A DNA stretch of 64,000 nt from Lolium rigidum. Lineage: Eukaryota; Streptophyta; Magnoliopsida; Poales; Poaceae. Location: the NCBI RefSeq assembly GCF_022539505.1, contig NC_061510.1, forward strand, positions 222,230,043 to 222,294,042. The letters run 5' to 3'. The position numbers and the translations under genes were made by a program. Shown here piece by piece: positions 1 through 11,759 of the stretch. The notes beneath the pieces were generated by a model. That model was not told where the DNA came from and did not search any database. It saw only the letters and a program-made list of their open reading frames with translations. Every line of letters begins with the position of its first letter. The first letter of the stretch is position 1.

Positions 1-861
1 CCAGGAGTATTCCTCTTAGGACCCAAGAGGAGCTCCAAGACAATATATGTTTGATGCTTGTAATAATAAGTGAATGAGTTATGGACCCTGCTATGTTCTG
101 TTGTACTACTCTGAGGGATGTAATATTTGCGGAATGGTACTTCGTGAATGTTATATCAACGACTGGCATACTACAACATGCAGTGGTATGCAGGGTCACC
201 ACAGTGTTAAACCTATTCGAATAGCCGTGTCCACGGTTACGGACGATTGGAAAGGCCATACTATCTCCGTTATCATTAAAATGTTTTGATCCTAGAAATG
301 AATGGTGAATTGAAAGGTGATATTATGGTGAACCATAATGAGTTGTGGGAATGACACTAATGTTCCCACTTGAGTTAGTCTAGCACATGATAAGGCTTTA
401 CTAAATGTTTATCAAACTAAAACTTGGCTTTATGCAAATAAACCTAGAGCTTAGCACCCCCTTGTTACACTTAATGGGTATTTATCATAGAGTTAGTTTG
501 CGAGTGCTTTAAAAGTACTCATGGCTTTGCCCTGGCTATTCAAATGCCAGACTATGAAGGAGAGCACCAGTATCAGGATGACGGACAACAGGACGTCTAC
601 GATAACTAGGATCGTCTTCTAACGTCAAGCGTTGCCTGTGGAATAGATAGTCCACTACTACTTCGCTTCCGCTACTATTTGTGATGTTGAACAATATATT
701 CGTGTAATATTGGATCATGTGATCTATGGTTGTAAGACAATATGTGTTGTAATAAATGATGACTCTATGCTACTTACTATTATGTCTCGCAAAAACATTA
801 TTCCTGGGATTGCGATGTACGACATAATAGGCATCTGGACTTAAAAATCCGGGTGTTGACA
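1..861 (+). mobile_element. 3' end of a long-LTR retrotransposon (Sukkula/LARD-like), left part outside window
   Basis: No coding sequence. Position 861 ends in a typical LTR terminus (GGGTGTTGACA), and from 862 the sequence continues as the interior of the E1 LTR, so this element inserted into that LTR. A block at about 205-260 (TTCGAATAGCCGTGTCCACG) matches 42925-42980 in the solo LTR, and the part around 490-640 matches 43480-43610. These are therefore related long-LTR families with different ends. Small ORFs here (for example 74-289) have no protein-like features. Family name is inferred. Confidence 0.7.
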
Positions 862-2093
862 ACAGTTCACTAGTGGTGTCTCTCCAATAAGATAAATAGC
901 ATGTTGGGTGAACAAATTACAGTTGGACAATTGACAAATAGAGAGGGCATAACAATGCACATACATATCATGATGACTACTATGAGATTTACTTAGGGCA
1001 TTACGACAAAGTACATAGACCGCTATCCAGCATGCATCTATGCCTAAAAAGTCCACCTTCGGGTTAGCATCCGCACCCCTTCCGAGTATTAAGTTGCAAA
1101 CAACGGACAATTGTATTAAGTATGGTGCGTAATGTAATCAACACAAATATCCTTAGACAAAGCATTGATGTTTTATCCCTAGTGGCAACATCACATCCAC
1201 AACCTTAGAACTTTCGTCACTGTCCCAGATTCAATGGAGGCATGAACCCACTATCGAGCATAAATACTCCCTCTTGGAGTCACAAGTATCAACTTGGCCA
1301 GAACCTCTACTAGCAACGGAGAGCATGCAAGATCATAAACAACACATATATGATAGATTGATAATCAACTTGACATAGTATTCCATATTCATCGGATCCC
1401 AACAAACACAACATGTAGCATTACAAATAGATTATCTTGATAATGGTAGGCAGCTCACAAGATCTAACATGATAGCACAATGAGGAGAAGACAACCATCT
1501 AGCTAGTGCTATGGACCCATAGTCCAAGGATGAACTACTCACACATCAGTCCGGAGGCGATCATGGTGATGTAGAGTCCTCCGGGTGATGATTCCCCTCT
1601 CCGGCAGGGTGCCGGAGGCGATCTCCTGAATCCCCCGAGATGGGATTAGCGGCGGCGGCGTCTCTGTAACTTTTTCCGTATCGTGGCTCTCGGTAATAGG
1701 GTTTTCTCGACGGAGAGTTTAAGTAGGCGGAAGGGCAGAGTCGGAGGAGGCACGAGGGGCCCACACCACAGGCCGGCGCGGGCCCCTCCTTGGTCGCGCC
1801 GCCCTGTGGTCTGGCCACCTCGTGGCCCCACTTCGTATGCTCTTCGGTCTTCTGGAAGCTCCTTGGAAAAATAAGACCCTGGGCGTTGATTTCGTCCAAT
1901 TCCGAGAATATTTCCTTTGTAGGATTTCTGAAACCAAAAACAACACAAAACAGAAGCGGCGCTTCGGCATCTTGTCAATAGGTTAGTGCCGGAAAATGCA
2001 TATAAATGATGTAAAGTGTGTATAAAATATGTGAGTATTGTCATAAAAGTAGCATGGAACATAAGAAATTATAGATACGTTTGAGACGTATCA
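862..2093 (-). repeat. 3' LTR of E1, truncated
   Basis: The minus strand begins TGATACGTCTCAAACGTATC at 2093, directly after the polypurine tract. It matches 5998-7228 over its full length. About 370 bp of the LTR end is missing because another LTR element inserted at 861/862. ORFs inside it (for example 1561-1899) are readings of GC-rich U3 DNA, not genes. Confidence 0.9.
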
Positions 2094-2108
2094 AGCATCC
2101 CCAAGCTT
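2094..2108 (-). other. Polypurine tract of E1
   Basis: The minus strand reads AAGCTTGGGGATGCT directly before the TG of the 3' LTR, the expected place for plus-strand priming. The same core (AAGCTTGGGGATGC) recurs inside the element near 4010-4027 and 4070-4086. Confidence 0.8.
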
Positions 2109-4665
2109 AGTTCCTACTCGCCCTCGAGTAGGTAAACGATAACAAGGATAATTTCTGAAGTGACATGCTATCATAATCCTGATCAATACTATTGTAAAGC
2201 ATATGAGGTGAATGAAGTGATTCGAAGCAATGGTAAAGACAATGATTAAACAATCGAATCATATAGCAAAGACTTTTCATGAATAGTACTTTCAAGACAA
2301 GCATCAATAAGACTTGCACAGGAGTTAACTCATAAAGCAATAAATTCTTAGTAGAAAGTTTTGAAGCAACACACAAGAAGATATAAGTTTCAGTGAGTTG
2401 CTTTCAACTTTAACATGTATATCTCATGGATAATTGTCAACACAAAGTAATATGATGAATGCAAATAAGCAAATATGTAGGAATCAATGCACACGATTGA
2501 CACAAGTGTTTGCTTCTAAGATACAAAGAAGTAGGTAAAGCTGACTCAACATAAAGTAGAAGAAAGGCCCTTCGCAGAGGGAAGCATGGATTACTATTTT
2601 TGTGCTAGAGCTTTTATTTTGAAAACATAGAAACAATTTTGTCAACGGTAGTAATAATTCATATGTGTTATGCATAAGACATCCTATAAGTTGCAAGCCT
2701 CATGCATAGAATACCAATACTGCTCGCACCTTGTCCTAATTAGCTTGGATTTACATGGATAATCATTGCATAACATATGTTTCAACCAAGTGTCACAAAG
2801 GGGTACCTCTATGCCGCCTGTACAAAGGTCCAAGGAGATAGATCACATTTGATTTCTCGTTTTTGATAGATCTCAACTTAGGACATCCATACCGGGACAA
2901 CATAGAAAACAGATAATGGACTCCTCTTTAATGCATAAGCATTCAACAACGAGATAATATTCTCATAAGAGATTGAGGATTAATGTCCAAAGCTGAAACT
3001 TCCACCATGATTCATGGCTTTAGTTAGCGGTCCAATGTTCTTCTCTAACAATATGCATACTCAAACCATTTGATCATGATAAATCACCCTTACTTCGAGA
3101 CAAGACGAACATGCATAGCAACTCACATGATATTCAACAAAGGTGAAATAGTTGATGGCGTCCCCAGAAACATGGTTACCGCTCAACAAGCAACTTATAA
3201 GAAATAAGATACATAAGCTACATATTCTTTACCACAATAGTTTTTAAGCTATTTTCCCATGAGCTATATATCGCAAAGACAAAGAATGAAGTTTTAAAGG
3301 TAGCACTCAAGTAATTTACTTTTGAATGGCAGAGAAATACCATGTAGTAGGTAGGTATGGTGGACACAAATGGCATAGTTTTTGGCTCAAGGATTTGGAT
3401 GCACGAGAAGTATTCCCTCTCAATACAAGGCTTTGGCTAGCAAGGTTGTTTGAAGCAAACACAAGTATGAACCGGTACATCAAAACTTACATAAGAACAT
3501 ATTGCAAGCATTATAAGACTCTACACTGTCTTCCTTGTTGTTCAAACACCTCACCGAGAAAATATCTAGACTTTAGAGAGACCAATCATGCAAACCAAAT
3601 TTCAACAAGCTCTATGGTAGTTCTTCATTAATAGGTGCAAAGTACATGATGCAAGAGCTTAAACATGATCTATTTGAGCACAACAATTGCCAAGTATCAA
3701 ATTATTCAAGACAATATACCAATTACCACATGAAGCATTTTACGTTTCCAACCATATAACAATGAACGAAGCAGTTTCAACCTTCGCCATGAACATTAAA
3801 AGTAAAGCTAAGAAAACCAGTGTTCATATGCAACAGCGGAGCGTGTCTCTCTCCCACACAAAGAATGCTAGGATCCGATTTTATTCAAACACAAACAAAA
3901 ACATAAAACATACAGACGCTCCAAGTAAAGCACATAAGATGTGACGGAATAAAAATATAGTTTCACTAGAGGTGACCTGATAAGTTGTCGATGAAGAAGG
4001 GATGCCTTGGGCATCCCCAAGCTTAGATGCTTGAGTATTCTTGAAATATGCAGGGATGAACCACAGGGGGCATCCCCAAGCTTAGACTTTTCACTCTTCT
4101 TGATCATATTGTATCATCCTCCTCTCTTGATCCTTGAAAACTTCCTCCACACCAAACTCAAAACAAACTCATTAGCGGGTTAGTGCATAATCAAAAATTC
4201 ACATATTCAGAGGTGACATAATCATTCTTAACACTTCTGGACATTGCACAAAGCTACTGAAAGTTAATGGAACAAAGAAATCCATCCAACATAGCAAAAT
4301 AGGCAATGCGAAATAAAAGGCAGAATCTGTCAAAACAGAACAGTCCGTAAATACGAATTTTTCAGGGGCACTTAACTTGCTCAGATGAAAAAGCTCAAAT
4401 TGAATGAAAGTTGCGTACATATCTGAGGATCACGCACGTAAATTGGCAGATTTTTCTGAGTCTACAGACGGGGCTACTCAATTTCGTGACAGCATGAAAT
4501 CTGTTTACGTGCGAGTAATCCAATTCTAGTATCAACCTTACTATCAAAGACTTTACTTGGCACAACAATGCAATAAAATAAAGATAAGGAGAGGTTGCTA
4601 CAGTAGTAACAACTTCCAAGACTCAAATATAAAACAAAAGTGCAGAAGTAAAATAATGGGTTGTC
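2109..4665 (-). other. Noncoding 3' region of E1
   Basis: About 2.5 kb without a credible ORF. It is alignable throughout with the 3' region of E3 (20222-22757), and in short blocks with E2. Shared blocks include the stretch around 2570-2600 (CTTCGCAGAGGGAAGCA on the plus strand) and the 3340-3470 block, which has a counterpart near 8610-8720 in E2. It contains two internal polypurine-tract look-alikes. Function unknown. Confidence 0.7.
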
Positions 4666-4717
4666 TCCCATAAGCGCTTTTCTTTAACGCCTTTCAGCTA
4701 GGCGCAGAAAGTGTGAA

Positions 4718-5371
4718 TCAAGTATTATCAAGAGATGAAACATCAACATTATTACCAGGGGAGTTGGGAGTTTTCTCAACAATGCATTGTATCTTCTCTA
4801 TGTAAGTTTCAGAGGCTCCCCTTTCATTACTTTTAGGCTTACTATCCTCCTCAAATAAATTTTCAGGAACAATCCAATCAAAATTCTTTTCTAGTGCCTC
4901 ATGCATTCCTACGAGCTTAAGAGGTATTGGTACTTTAATCTCCCCCTCACAATTGGTTTTATTAGTGTACTTTAGCCTATCGTTTTCCATCTTTTTAAGG
5001 GTATTTGCAAAATTGGTAAAACACCCAAGCATCTTATGTTTAATAAAGACTTTCCTAGCTTCTCTAGCTACATCTCCAAATTCTCTAAGAAGGGTTTCTA
5101 AAACAAAATCTTTCTTTTCTCCTTCTTCCGTATCAACGAGTGTAAGAAACATATGTTGCATTATAGGATTAAGATTAACGAATCTAGCTTCCAACATGTG
5201 TACTAAAGAGGCAGTAGCAATTTCATAAGTAGGAGCAAGTTCTGCCAAGTGTCTATCTTCAAAATCTTTAACCGTACTAACATGAGTGAAAAATTCTTCT
5301 ATATTATCTCTTCCAATGATAGACCCACGCCCTACCGGTATATCTTTCAGAGTGAACTTAGGAGGAAGCAT
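4718..5371 (-). CDS. Uncharacterised retrotransposon ORF of E1
   Basis: An uninterrupted frame of 217 codons starts at MLPPKFTLKDIPVGRG. An upstream in-frame ATG at 5407 adds 12 residues, but the region upstream of 5371 matches the E3 leader, so the later start is preferred. The product is hydrophilic and mostly helical in look. It has an acidic region (DTEEGEKKDF) in the middle and no zinc knuckle, protease or polymerase motif, signal peptide or membrane segment. It lies where gag sits in an autonomous relative. E3 carries an unrelated ORF in the same place. I do not recognise a function. A role in particle packaging is possible but is inference only. Confidence 0.65.
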   Translation of the reverse strand: MLPPKFTLKDIPVGRGSIIGRDNIEEFFTHVSTVKDFEDRHLAELAPTYEIATASLVHMLEARFVNLNPIMQHMFLTLVDTEEGEKKDFVLETLLREFGDVAREARKVFIKHKMLGCFTNFANTLKKMENDRLKYTNKTNCEGEIKVPIPLKLVGMHEALEKNFDWIVPENLFEEDSKPKSNERGASETYIEKIQCIVEKTPNSPGNNVDVSSLDNT

Positions 5372-5599
5372 GATGAAATAAACAAAAGGTAAATAAAGTA
5401 AATGCAAGTAACTAATTTTTTTGTGTTTTTAATATAGAGAACGCAAACAAGACAGTTAATAAAGTAAAGCAAGTAACTATTTTTTTTGTATTTTTGATAT
5501 AGAGAACAAACAAAGCAGTAAATAAAATAAAGTAAAGCAAGACAAAAACAAAGTAAAGAGATTGGATGTGGGAGACTCCCCTTGCAGCGTGTCTTGATC

Positions 5600-5617
5600 T
5601 CCCCGGCAACGGCGCCA
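5600..5617 (-). other. Primer-binding site of E1 (tRNA-Asp type)
   Basis: The minus strand reads TGGCGCCGTTGCCGGGGA, complementary to the 3' end of plant tRNA-Asp, 11 nt after the 5' LTR. Perfect match to the Athila-lineage consensus. Confidence 0.88.
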
Positions 5618-5628
5618 GAAATTTAGCT

Positions 5629-7228
5629 TGATGACGCGTAGAGCACACGCCCGTTGGGAACCCCAAGTGGAAGGTGTGATGCGTACAACAGCAAGTTTCC
5701 CTCAGTAAGAAACCAAGGTTTATCGAACCAGTAGGAGTCAAGGGCCACGTGAAGGTTGTTGGTGACGGAGTGTAGTGCGGCGCAACACCAGGGATTCTGG
5801 CGCCAACGTGGAACCTGCACAACACAATCAAAATACTTTGCGCCAATGTAATAGTGAGGTTGTCAATCTCACCGGCTTGCTGTAAACAAATGATTAAATG
5901 TATGGTGTGGAAAATGATGTTTGTTTGCGAAGAACAACAGAGAACAGAGTTTGCAGTAGATTGTATTTCAGATGTAAAAGAATGGACCGGGGTCCACAGT
6001 TCACTAGTGGTGTCTCTCCAATAAGATAAATAGCATGTTGGGTGAACAAATTACGGTTGGGCAATTGACAAATAGAGAGGGCATAACAATGCACATACAT
6101 ATCATGATGACTACTATGAGATTTACTTAGGGCATTACGACAAAGTACATAGACCGCTATCCAGCATGCATCTATGCCTAAAAAGTCCACCTTCGGGTTA
6201 ACATCCGCACCCCTTCCACTATTAAGTTGCAAACATCAGACAGTTGCATTAAGTATGGTGCGTAATGTAATCAACACAAATATCCTTAGACAAAGCATTG
6301 ATGTTTTATCCCTAGTGGCAACAGCACATCCACAACCTTAGAACTTTCTGTCATTGTCCCAGATTCAATGGAGGCATGAACCCACTATCGAGCATAAATA
6401 CTCCCTCTTGGAGTCACAAGTATCAACTTGGCCAGAGCCTCTACTAGCAACGGAGAGCATGCAAGATCATAAACAACACATATATGATAGATTGATAATC
6501 AACTTGACATAGTATTCAATATTCATCGGATCCCAACAAACACAACATGTAGCATTACAAATAGATGATCTTGATCATGATAGGCAACTCACAAGATCTA
6601 ACATGATAGCACAATGAGGAGAAGACAACCATCTAGCTAGTGCTATGGACCCATAGTCCAACGATGAACTACTCACACATCAGTCCAGAGGCGATCATGG
6701 TGATGTAGAGTCCTCCGGGTGATGGTTCCCCTCTCCGGCAGGGTGCCGGAGGCGATCTCCTGAATCCTTCGAGATGGGATTGGTGGAGGCGGCGTCTCTG
6801 GAACTTTTTCCGTATCGTGGCTCTCGGTAATAGGGTTTTCGCGACGGAGAGTTTAAGTAGGCGGAAGGGCAGAGTCGGAGGAGGCACGAGGGGCCCACAC
6901 CACAGGCCGGCGCGGGCCCCTCCTTGGCCGCGCCGCCCTGTGGTCTGGCCACCTCGTGGCCCCACTTCGTATGCTCTTCGGTCTTCTGGAAGCTCCGTGG
7001 AAAAATAAGACCCTGGGCGTTGATTTCGTCCAATTCCGAGAATATTTCCTTTGTAGGATTTCTGAAACCAAAAACAACACAAAACAGGAACTAGCGCTTC
7101 GGCATCTTGTTAATAGGTTAGTGCCGGAAAATGCATATAAATGATCTAAAGTGTGTATAAAACATGTGAGTATTGTCATAAAAGTAGCATGGAACATAAG
7201 AAATTATAGATACGTTTGAGACGTATCA
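5629..7228 (-). repeat. 5' LTR of E1
   Basis: 1,600 bp, starting TGATACGTCTCAAACG at 7228 and ending ...TCATCA at 5629 on the minus strand. The U3 contains a GC-rich inverted repeat with arms at 6900-6918 and 6926-6943. A weak TATA-like CTACTTAAAC lies downstream of it. Confidence 0.9.
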
Positions 7229-7495
7229 GGACCCACCGCGCCGCCTTGTGGTGTGGGCGCCTCGTGGACCCTCTCCGTCTCGTCTTCTGGCTCCGTAGGT
7301 CTTCTGTGAAAATAGGCCCATTGAAATTATTTCCGGGGATTTTCCTGAAAGTTGAGTTTCTGCACAAAAATAAGACACCAGGGCAATTCTGCTGAAAACA
7401 GCGTTAGTCCGTGTTAGTTGTATCCAAAATACACAAATTAGAGGCAAAACAATAGCAAAAATGTTCGGGAAAGTAGATACGTTTTGGACGTATCA
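7229..7495 (-). repeat. 3' LTR of E2, 267-bp remnant
   Basis: The minus strand starts TGATACGTCCAAAACGTATC at 7495. It matches the last part of 14511-15889. The rest of this LTR was separated by the E1 insertion and lies left of the window. Confidence 0.88.
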
Positions 7496-7509
7496 ACTCC
7501 CCCAAGCTT
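7496..7509 (-). other. Polypurine tract of E2
   Basis: The minus strand reads AAGCTTGGGGGAGT immediately before the TG of the 3' LTR. Confidence 0.82.
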
Positions 7510-9849
7510 AGCTTATTGCTTGTCCTCAAGCAATTCGATTAACAACCGAGTGCGATAAAAGAACTTTCACGAACACATTTGTTCATATGATGTAAATATT
7601 CTCATGATATGGACAAGTACTTAGGCAATTCATAATAAGATACATGCAAATAAAGTCATCTAATAGTTATGTCAATCATGAAAAAGATACCAACAAACTA
7701 ATAATAAGCATCATGAATCATGTCTATCAGCAGGATTGCAATGTTCATAAAGATATATGATAAAGTGGTATCTCGCTTGCCCGTATTTGTACATCAAAAC
7801 ATTTCTGGCCAGGCATCTCTGAATTTCATGGAAAGACTAGAAGTAAAGATTATCAAAGGTAAAAGCATCAAAGTTATACCACAGTTAATCATATTCTGGG
7901 ACAAGCATATTATACTAAGAATGAAAATTATGCTCTCAAGAAGGTGCTCAAGGAAAGGATGGTGACTCTACATAAAAGTAAAAGATTTACCCTTCGCAGA
8001 GGGAAGCAGGGATTAACATGTGCTAGAGCTTTTCATTTTTTTTAACAGGAGTAAAATTTTTTGAGAGGTGTTTGTTGTTGTCAACGAATGGTAGTGGGCA
8101 CTCTAACTACCTCGTCAACCAGACTTTCAAGAGTGGCTCCCATGAAGGACGTTATCTCTACCAGCAAGTTAAATCATCCCTCTTCTCTTTTGTTTACACA
8201 TGTAATTTAGTTTCATTATGGATGACACTCCCCCCAACCTTTGCTTACACAAGCCATGGCTAACCGAATCCTCGGGTGCCTTCCAACATTCACATACCAT
8301 GGAGGAGTGTCTATTTGCAAAATTAAGTTGCTTACTGATGAATCAGGGCAAAACATGTGAAGAGAATTATTGATGAAAGCTAATTAATTGGGGTTGGGCA
8401 CCCCGTTGCCAGCTCTTTTTGCAAAATTATTGGATAAGCGGATGTGCCACTAGTCCATTGGTGAAAGTCCGTCGGGAGTAAATGACAAGGTTGAAAGATA
8501 AAACACCACATACTTCCTCATGAGCTATAAAACATTGACACAAATTGAGAAGTACTTTGAAGGTTTTAAAGGTAGCACATGAAAATTTGCTTGGAATGGT
8601 TTGAAATGCCATGCATAGGTATTTATGGTGGACACTTTGGAATAACTTGGTTTTCAGGGGTTTGGAAGCACGAGCAGCATTCTCGCTCGGTACAAGTGAA
8701 GGCTAGCAATAGACTGGGAAGCGACAATCAAGAGAGCAATAACTGTCATAATCATGCTTGCGACAAAATAAAATTAACGGAGGCATAAAAGTGATACAAG
8801 AACTTCGAAGCAAAGTAAATCATCGAGGCTTAATTGACTTTTGTTCAGTCATATGTATGCGTGAGCATGTGCCAAGTCGATTCAAATGAATTATTCAGAG
8901 GAGGATACCACAATGTCATACCTATCTATGAATAAAACAATGCAAGCAAATATCTATGACATGTTACTCATTATTAATAAATTGGAGCTAAACATGAGAG
9001 ATCATGAACTACTAGACTTTCATTAAATGACATATACCTCATATGAACCAACTAAGCATGCTCACATGGATGAGTATATGTACAAAAATGAAAAGAAATA
9101 GAGTTCATACCAGCGTCTCACCACAATCGAGTTGTCGTAGATCGTCATTATTGCCTTTCACTTGTGTAGCTTGAATAATATGGAATGAAAAACAAGCTCC
9201 AACCACCGAAGACCGCTGAACTCCATAATAAACTTTACAAAACTGAAGAAGAACAACAAATATTTTTGGTGTTTTCGAATTGGAAACAAGAACAAAAGGA
9301 AACAGGCAAACAAAGCAAAATCTTTTTGGATTTTCTCATAGCAAACTAACAATAGTAAATAAAGCAAAATAGGAACAAGAAACCAAATAAACAAATGATA
9401 AAGAGAAACAGTAGAAATATTTTTGGTCATTTTGTGTTTTAGGAAAGAAACAAAGCAAAAACAAGAGAATGAAAACTAAAAGAGTCACATAGACACAAAG
9501 TGGCAGAAATCCGTCAAACTTGACAGCAGTACAATAATCATTTTTTACGAAAATCTTCCGCTGTTCAACTCGAAAAGTGCTCAACTAATGAAAGTTAGAT
9601 AATAACCTGGGGAACATGCACAAAAATTGGCTTCTCAAAATAATGTTCTGGGTATTTTTAGGAATGTTTTTAGTATCAGTCCAGAATCTGTTTTTAGACA
9701 GCACTTCCCCAAATATCATCTTCCTCATATTAGAGGCAACCATAAGAAGCGAAACAAGTATGTACAAGTATCCGGCAATTGTAATATGCAATGAACGAGT
9801 GATGCCGGCATACCTCCCCCCAAGCTTAGGCTTTTGGCCTAAGTGGAGA
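7510..9849 (-). other. Noncoding 3' region of E2
   Basis: 2.3 kb with only short, overlapping ORFs of low complexity. Blocks near 7990-8030 and 8600-8720 resemble blocks in the 3' regions of E1 and E3 even though the LTRs of these families differ. No protein motif seen. Confidence 0.6.
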
Positions 9850-10968
9850 TCAATCCCACGGTGCCCATGAGGTGGCACCTCCGTAGTATGATGAAGAAGG
9901 ATCATGTCCTTGGTACGTGCTGGAAGACGCACCAGGATACGTGATAGTGTACCCGTCGGAGGGCTCGGCGTCCTCGGAGTCATCCTGCTGGTGGAAACCA
10001 CGTATCCTCATCTGCTCATCCACCTCCTCCTTGGAGCGCGACCACGGCTTCCTGCGAACACTGAACAAATCGGTCTGCGGCAAAGGGATTTACCTCTCAT
10101 CCCCGTCAATAAAAAACATTCTATAGACAATATTTTCTAAATTAGAGTTAGTTGTGACAAATTGGTGACTCTTCATAGCAGCAATATCAAGCTTAATAGG
10201 AGTTAGATTCTCATCACTAGGATCAATAGAAAAACCTAGATACGCAACAATACGTGAGGCAATAATTCCTCCATAAATAGGTCCCTTAGTATCCAAGCGA
10301 CGAGCAATAAGAGCACCGTGATGATAAGGTGTACTTCCAGTAAGTGCATCAACCAGAAAAGCAAGATGATAACTAGAAATATTGCTAGTGTTCTCCCTAC
10401 CAAGAATGCTAGTAGCAAGATAGTAAGTGAAATATCTAATGGCAGGGAGCTGAATGTTCCTTATCTTGCCGCGCTGAATGGTGCGGCTATCATCGTTGGT
10501 AACTTCTTGATAGAGTTCTGTCAAAGCTTTGGGGTGGTTCTCGATCTTCTTCGCTGTACCTATAGGATTAATATCCAATGCAGCACAAAAATCCTTCAAG
10601 TTCATAGTAATAGGCATGTCATAAATCCTAAATTTAACTGATGGTGAGAAGGCTGAGTTGCTGAATTTAAAGTTTTCAACAAAGATTTTAGTTAGCCTGT
10701 AAAATTGATCACTCTCATCGTCCATATAGGTAGATAAGCCCACACTATTGATGAGAAACAAGAAGTCATCAAGTAGCCCTGCATTACGCAAAAAGTCAAA
10801 GCATGGAAAGGATGAAGCATTAGGAACTACATTATCCTCTTCAGCTTCAAAGCTAGGTGCAATGACATCCTCATCATAGGATCGCCTAACTCAAGTGGCT
10901 GCCTTTGAAGGCCTTGTCGCTCTTGTCGTATCCCTCTCGAACACTTCTCCAAAGGTGTGGTTATGCAT
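9850..10968 (-). pseudogene. ATHILA ORF-1 type protein of E2, two premature stops
   Basis: One continuous frame of about 373 codons runs from an ATG at 10966-10968 to the stop at 9850. In-frame stops interrupt it at 10891-10893 (TGA) and 10090-10092 (TAA). The longest open part (10090-10791) reads as the conserved core, with an N-terminal segment AGLLDDFLFLINSVGLSTYM and later ISSYHLAFLVDALTGSTPYH. The C-terminal tail is rich in S, Y, P and D. It resembles the ATHILA ORF-1 family (PF03078) found downstream of pol in Athila elements; the role is unknown and sometimes called env-like. Both stops could come from C-to-T changes in CGA and CAA codons. Family assignment is by recognition. Confidence 0.7.
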
Positions 10969-11759
10969 TTTCCTTTTCTGAAATTTTTCAACAATCTTTA
11001 TAAAAGTTGATTTCGAGACATATAAATGAGGGAAACTACTATAGGAACTTGGTAGAGTACTAAACATGCATCAAAACTAATTTTTACAACTTAGAACAAG
11101 CATGCAAACTCACTTAACATGTCACCTACAGCAGCAAAATACTCAAGATATACTCAACCAAACAAAATTCTATTTGGATAATCGGAGGAGTCACATACCG
11201 GAGAACAAATGCCCCAAATTTCAGCAGCAAAGATGGGCTGAGCAAGGAGATCGAAAATCTCGAGCAAGAACAGCAAGAAGCTCGGGTTTGAACAATGGTG
11301 GTGTGTTTTCCCGTGAAAGAGAGTGGAGTCGTAGGTGGAGGAGTAAGTGGAGGGCCAGGTGGGGCCCTCAACATAGGGTGGCGCACCCCCCTCCTTGGCC
11401 GCGCCGGCACATGGGGGCCAGCCTTGGGGTGCCCCACTGGTCAGCCCCAGGCACTCCCAGGTTGCATTTTGAAAAATAGGACCAGCGGTATAATTTTTGT
11501 AAATTTTTGAAAACTTCGAAAAATGCACATTTCTGGGTGTTAAAATAACTATTTCAGGACAGAAAAGGATTCTCAAACTTCTAAACAACTAAAGCATCTT
11601 GCAAAACAAGTAGTATTGCAGCAAGTAAAACAAGTGGAGAAAGAAAGAAATGTTGTTTAGCTCTTCAATGCATATAAAATGTACTTATTAACAAGGTTGA
11701 TCAAGTCTTGGCACCAAATAAATTTTACATGACATAAGAAGAAATAAACCTCAAATCAA
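10969..11759 (-). other. Noncoding stretch of E2 where RT-integrase would be; contains LTR-like segment
   Basis: About 0.8 kb separates protease from the ATHILA ORF. Within it, 11290-11500 is GC-rich and reads like a Gypsy U3: it has the GGTGGCGCACC...GGCCGCGCCGG arrangement and is followed by AT-rich sequence with short GAAAA/TTTTT tracts, as in the LTRs here. It does not match the E2 LTRs closely. It could be a captured LTR piece left by the deletion that removed pol, or a family feature. Confidence 0.5.

Larger units (their letters stand above)
862..7228 (-). mobile_element. E1: non-autonomous Athila-lineage Gypsy element (Sabrina-like)
   Basis: On the minus strand the order is 5' LTR (5629-7228), tRNA-Asp primer site (5600-5617), one ORF (4718-5371), a 2.6-kb noncoding 3' region, polypurine tract (2094-2108), and 3' LTR (2093 down to 862). 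The 3' LTR is cut by the element ending at 861. By eye the LTRs differ at roughly 35-40 positions over 1.23 kb, about 3%. There is no gag, protease, RT or integrase. E1 sits in the 3' LTR of E2; the right flank after 7228 begins GGACC, and the matching left flank lies outside the window. Confidence 0.88.

Noticed and set aside
1561..2062. Several overlapping long ORFs on both strands (also at 6669-7197 and 17828-18172)
   Set aside because: They lie in the GC-rich U3 of LTRs, recur wherever the LTR recurs and overlap in several frames; no protein motifs.
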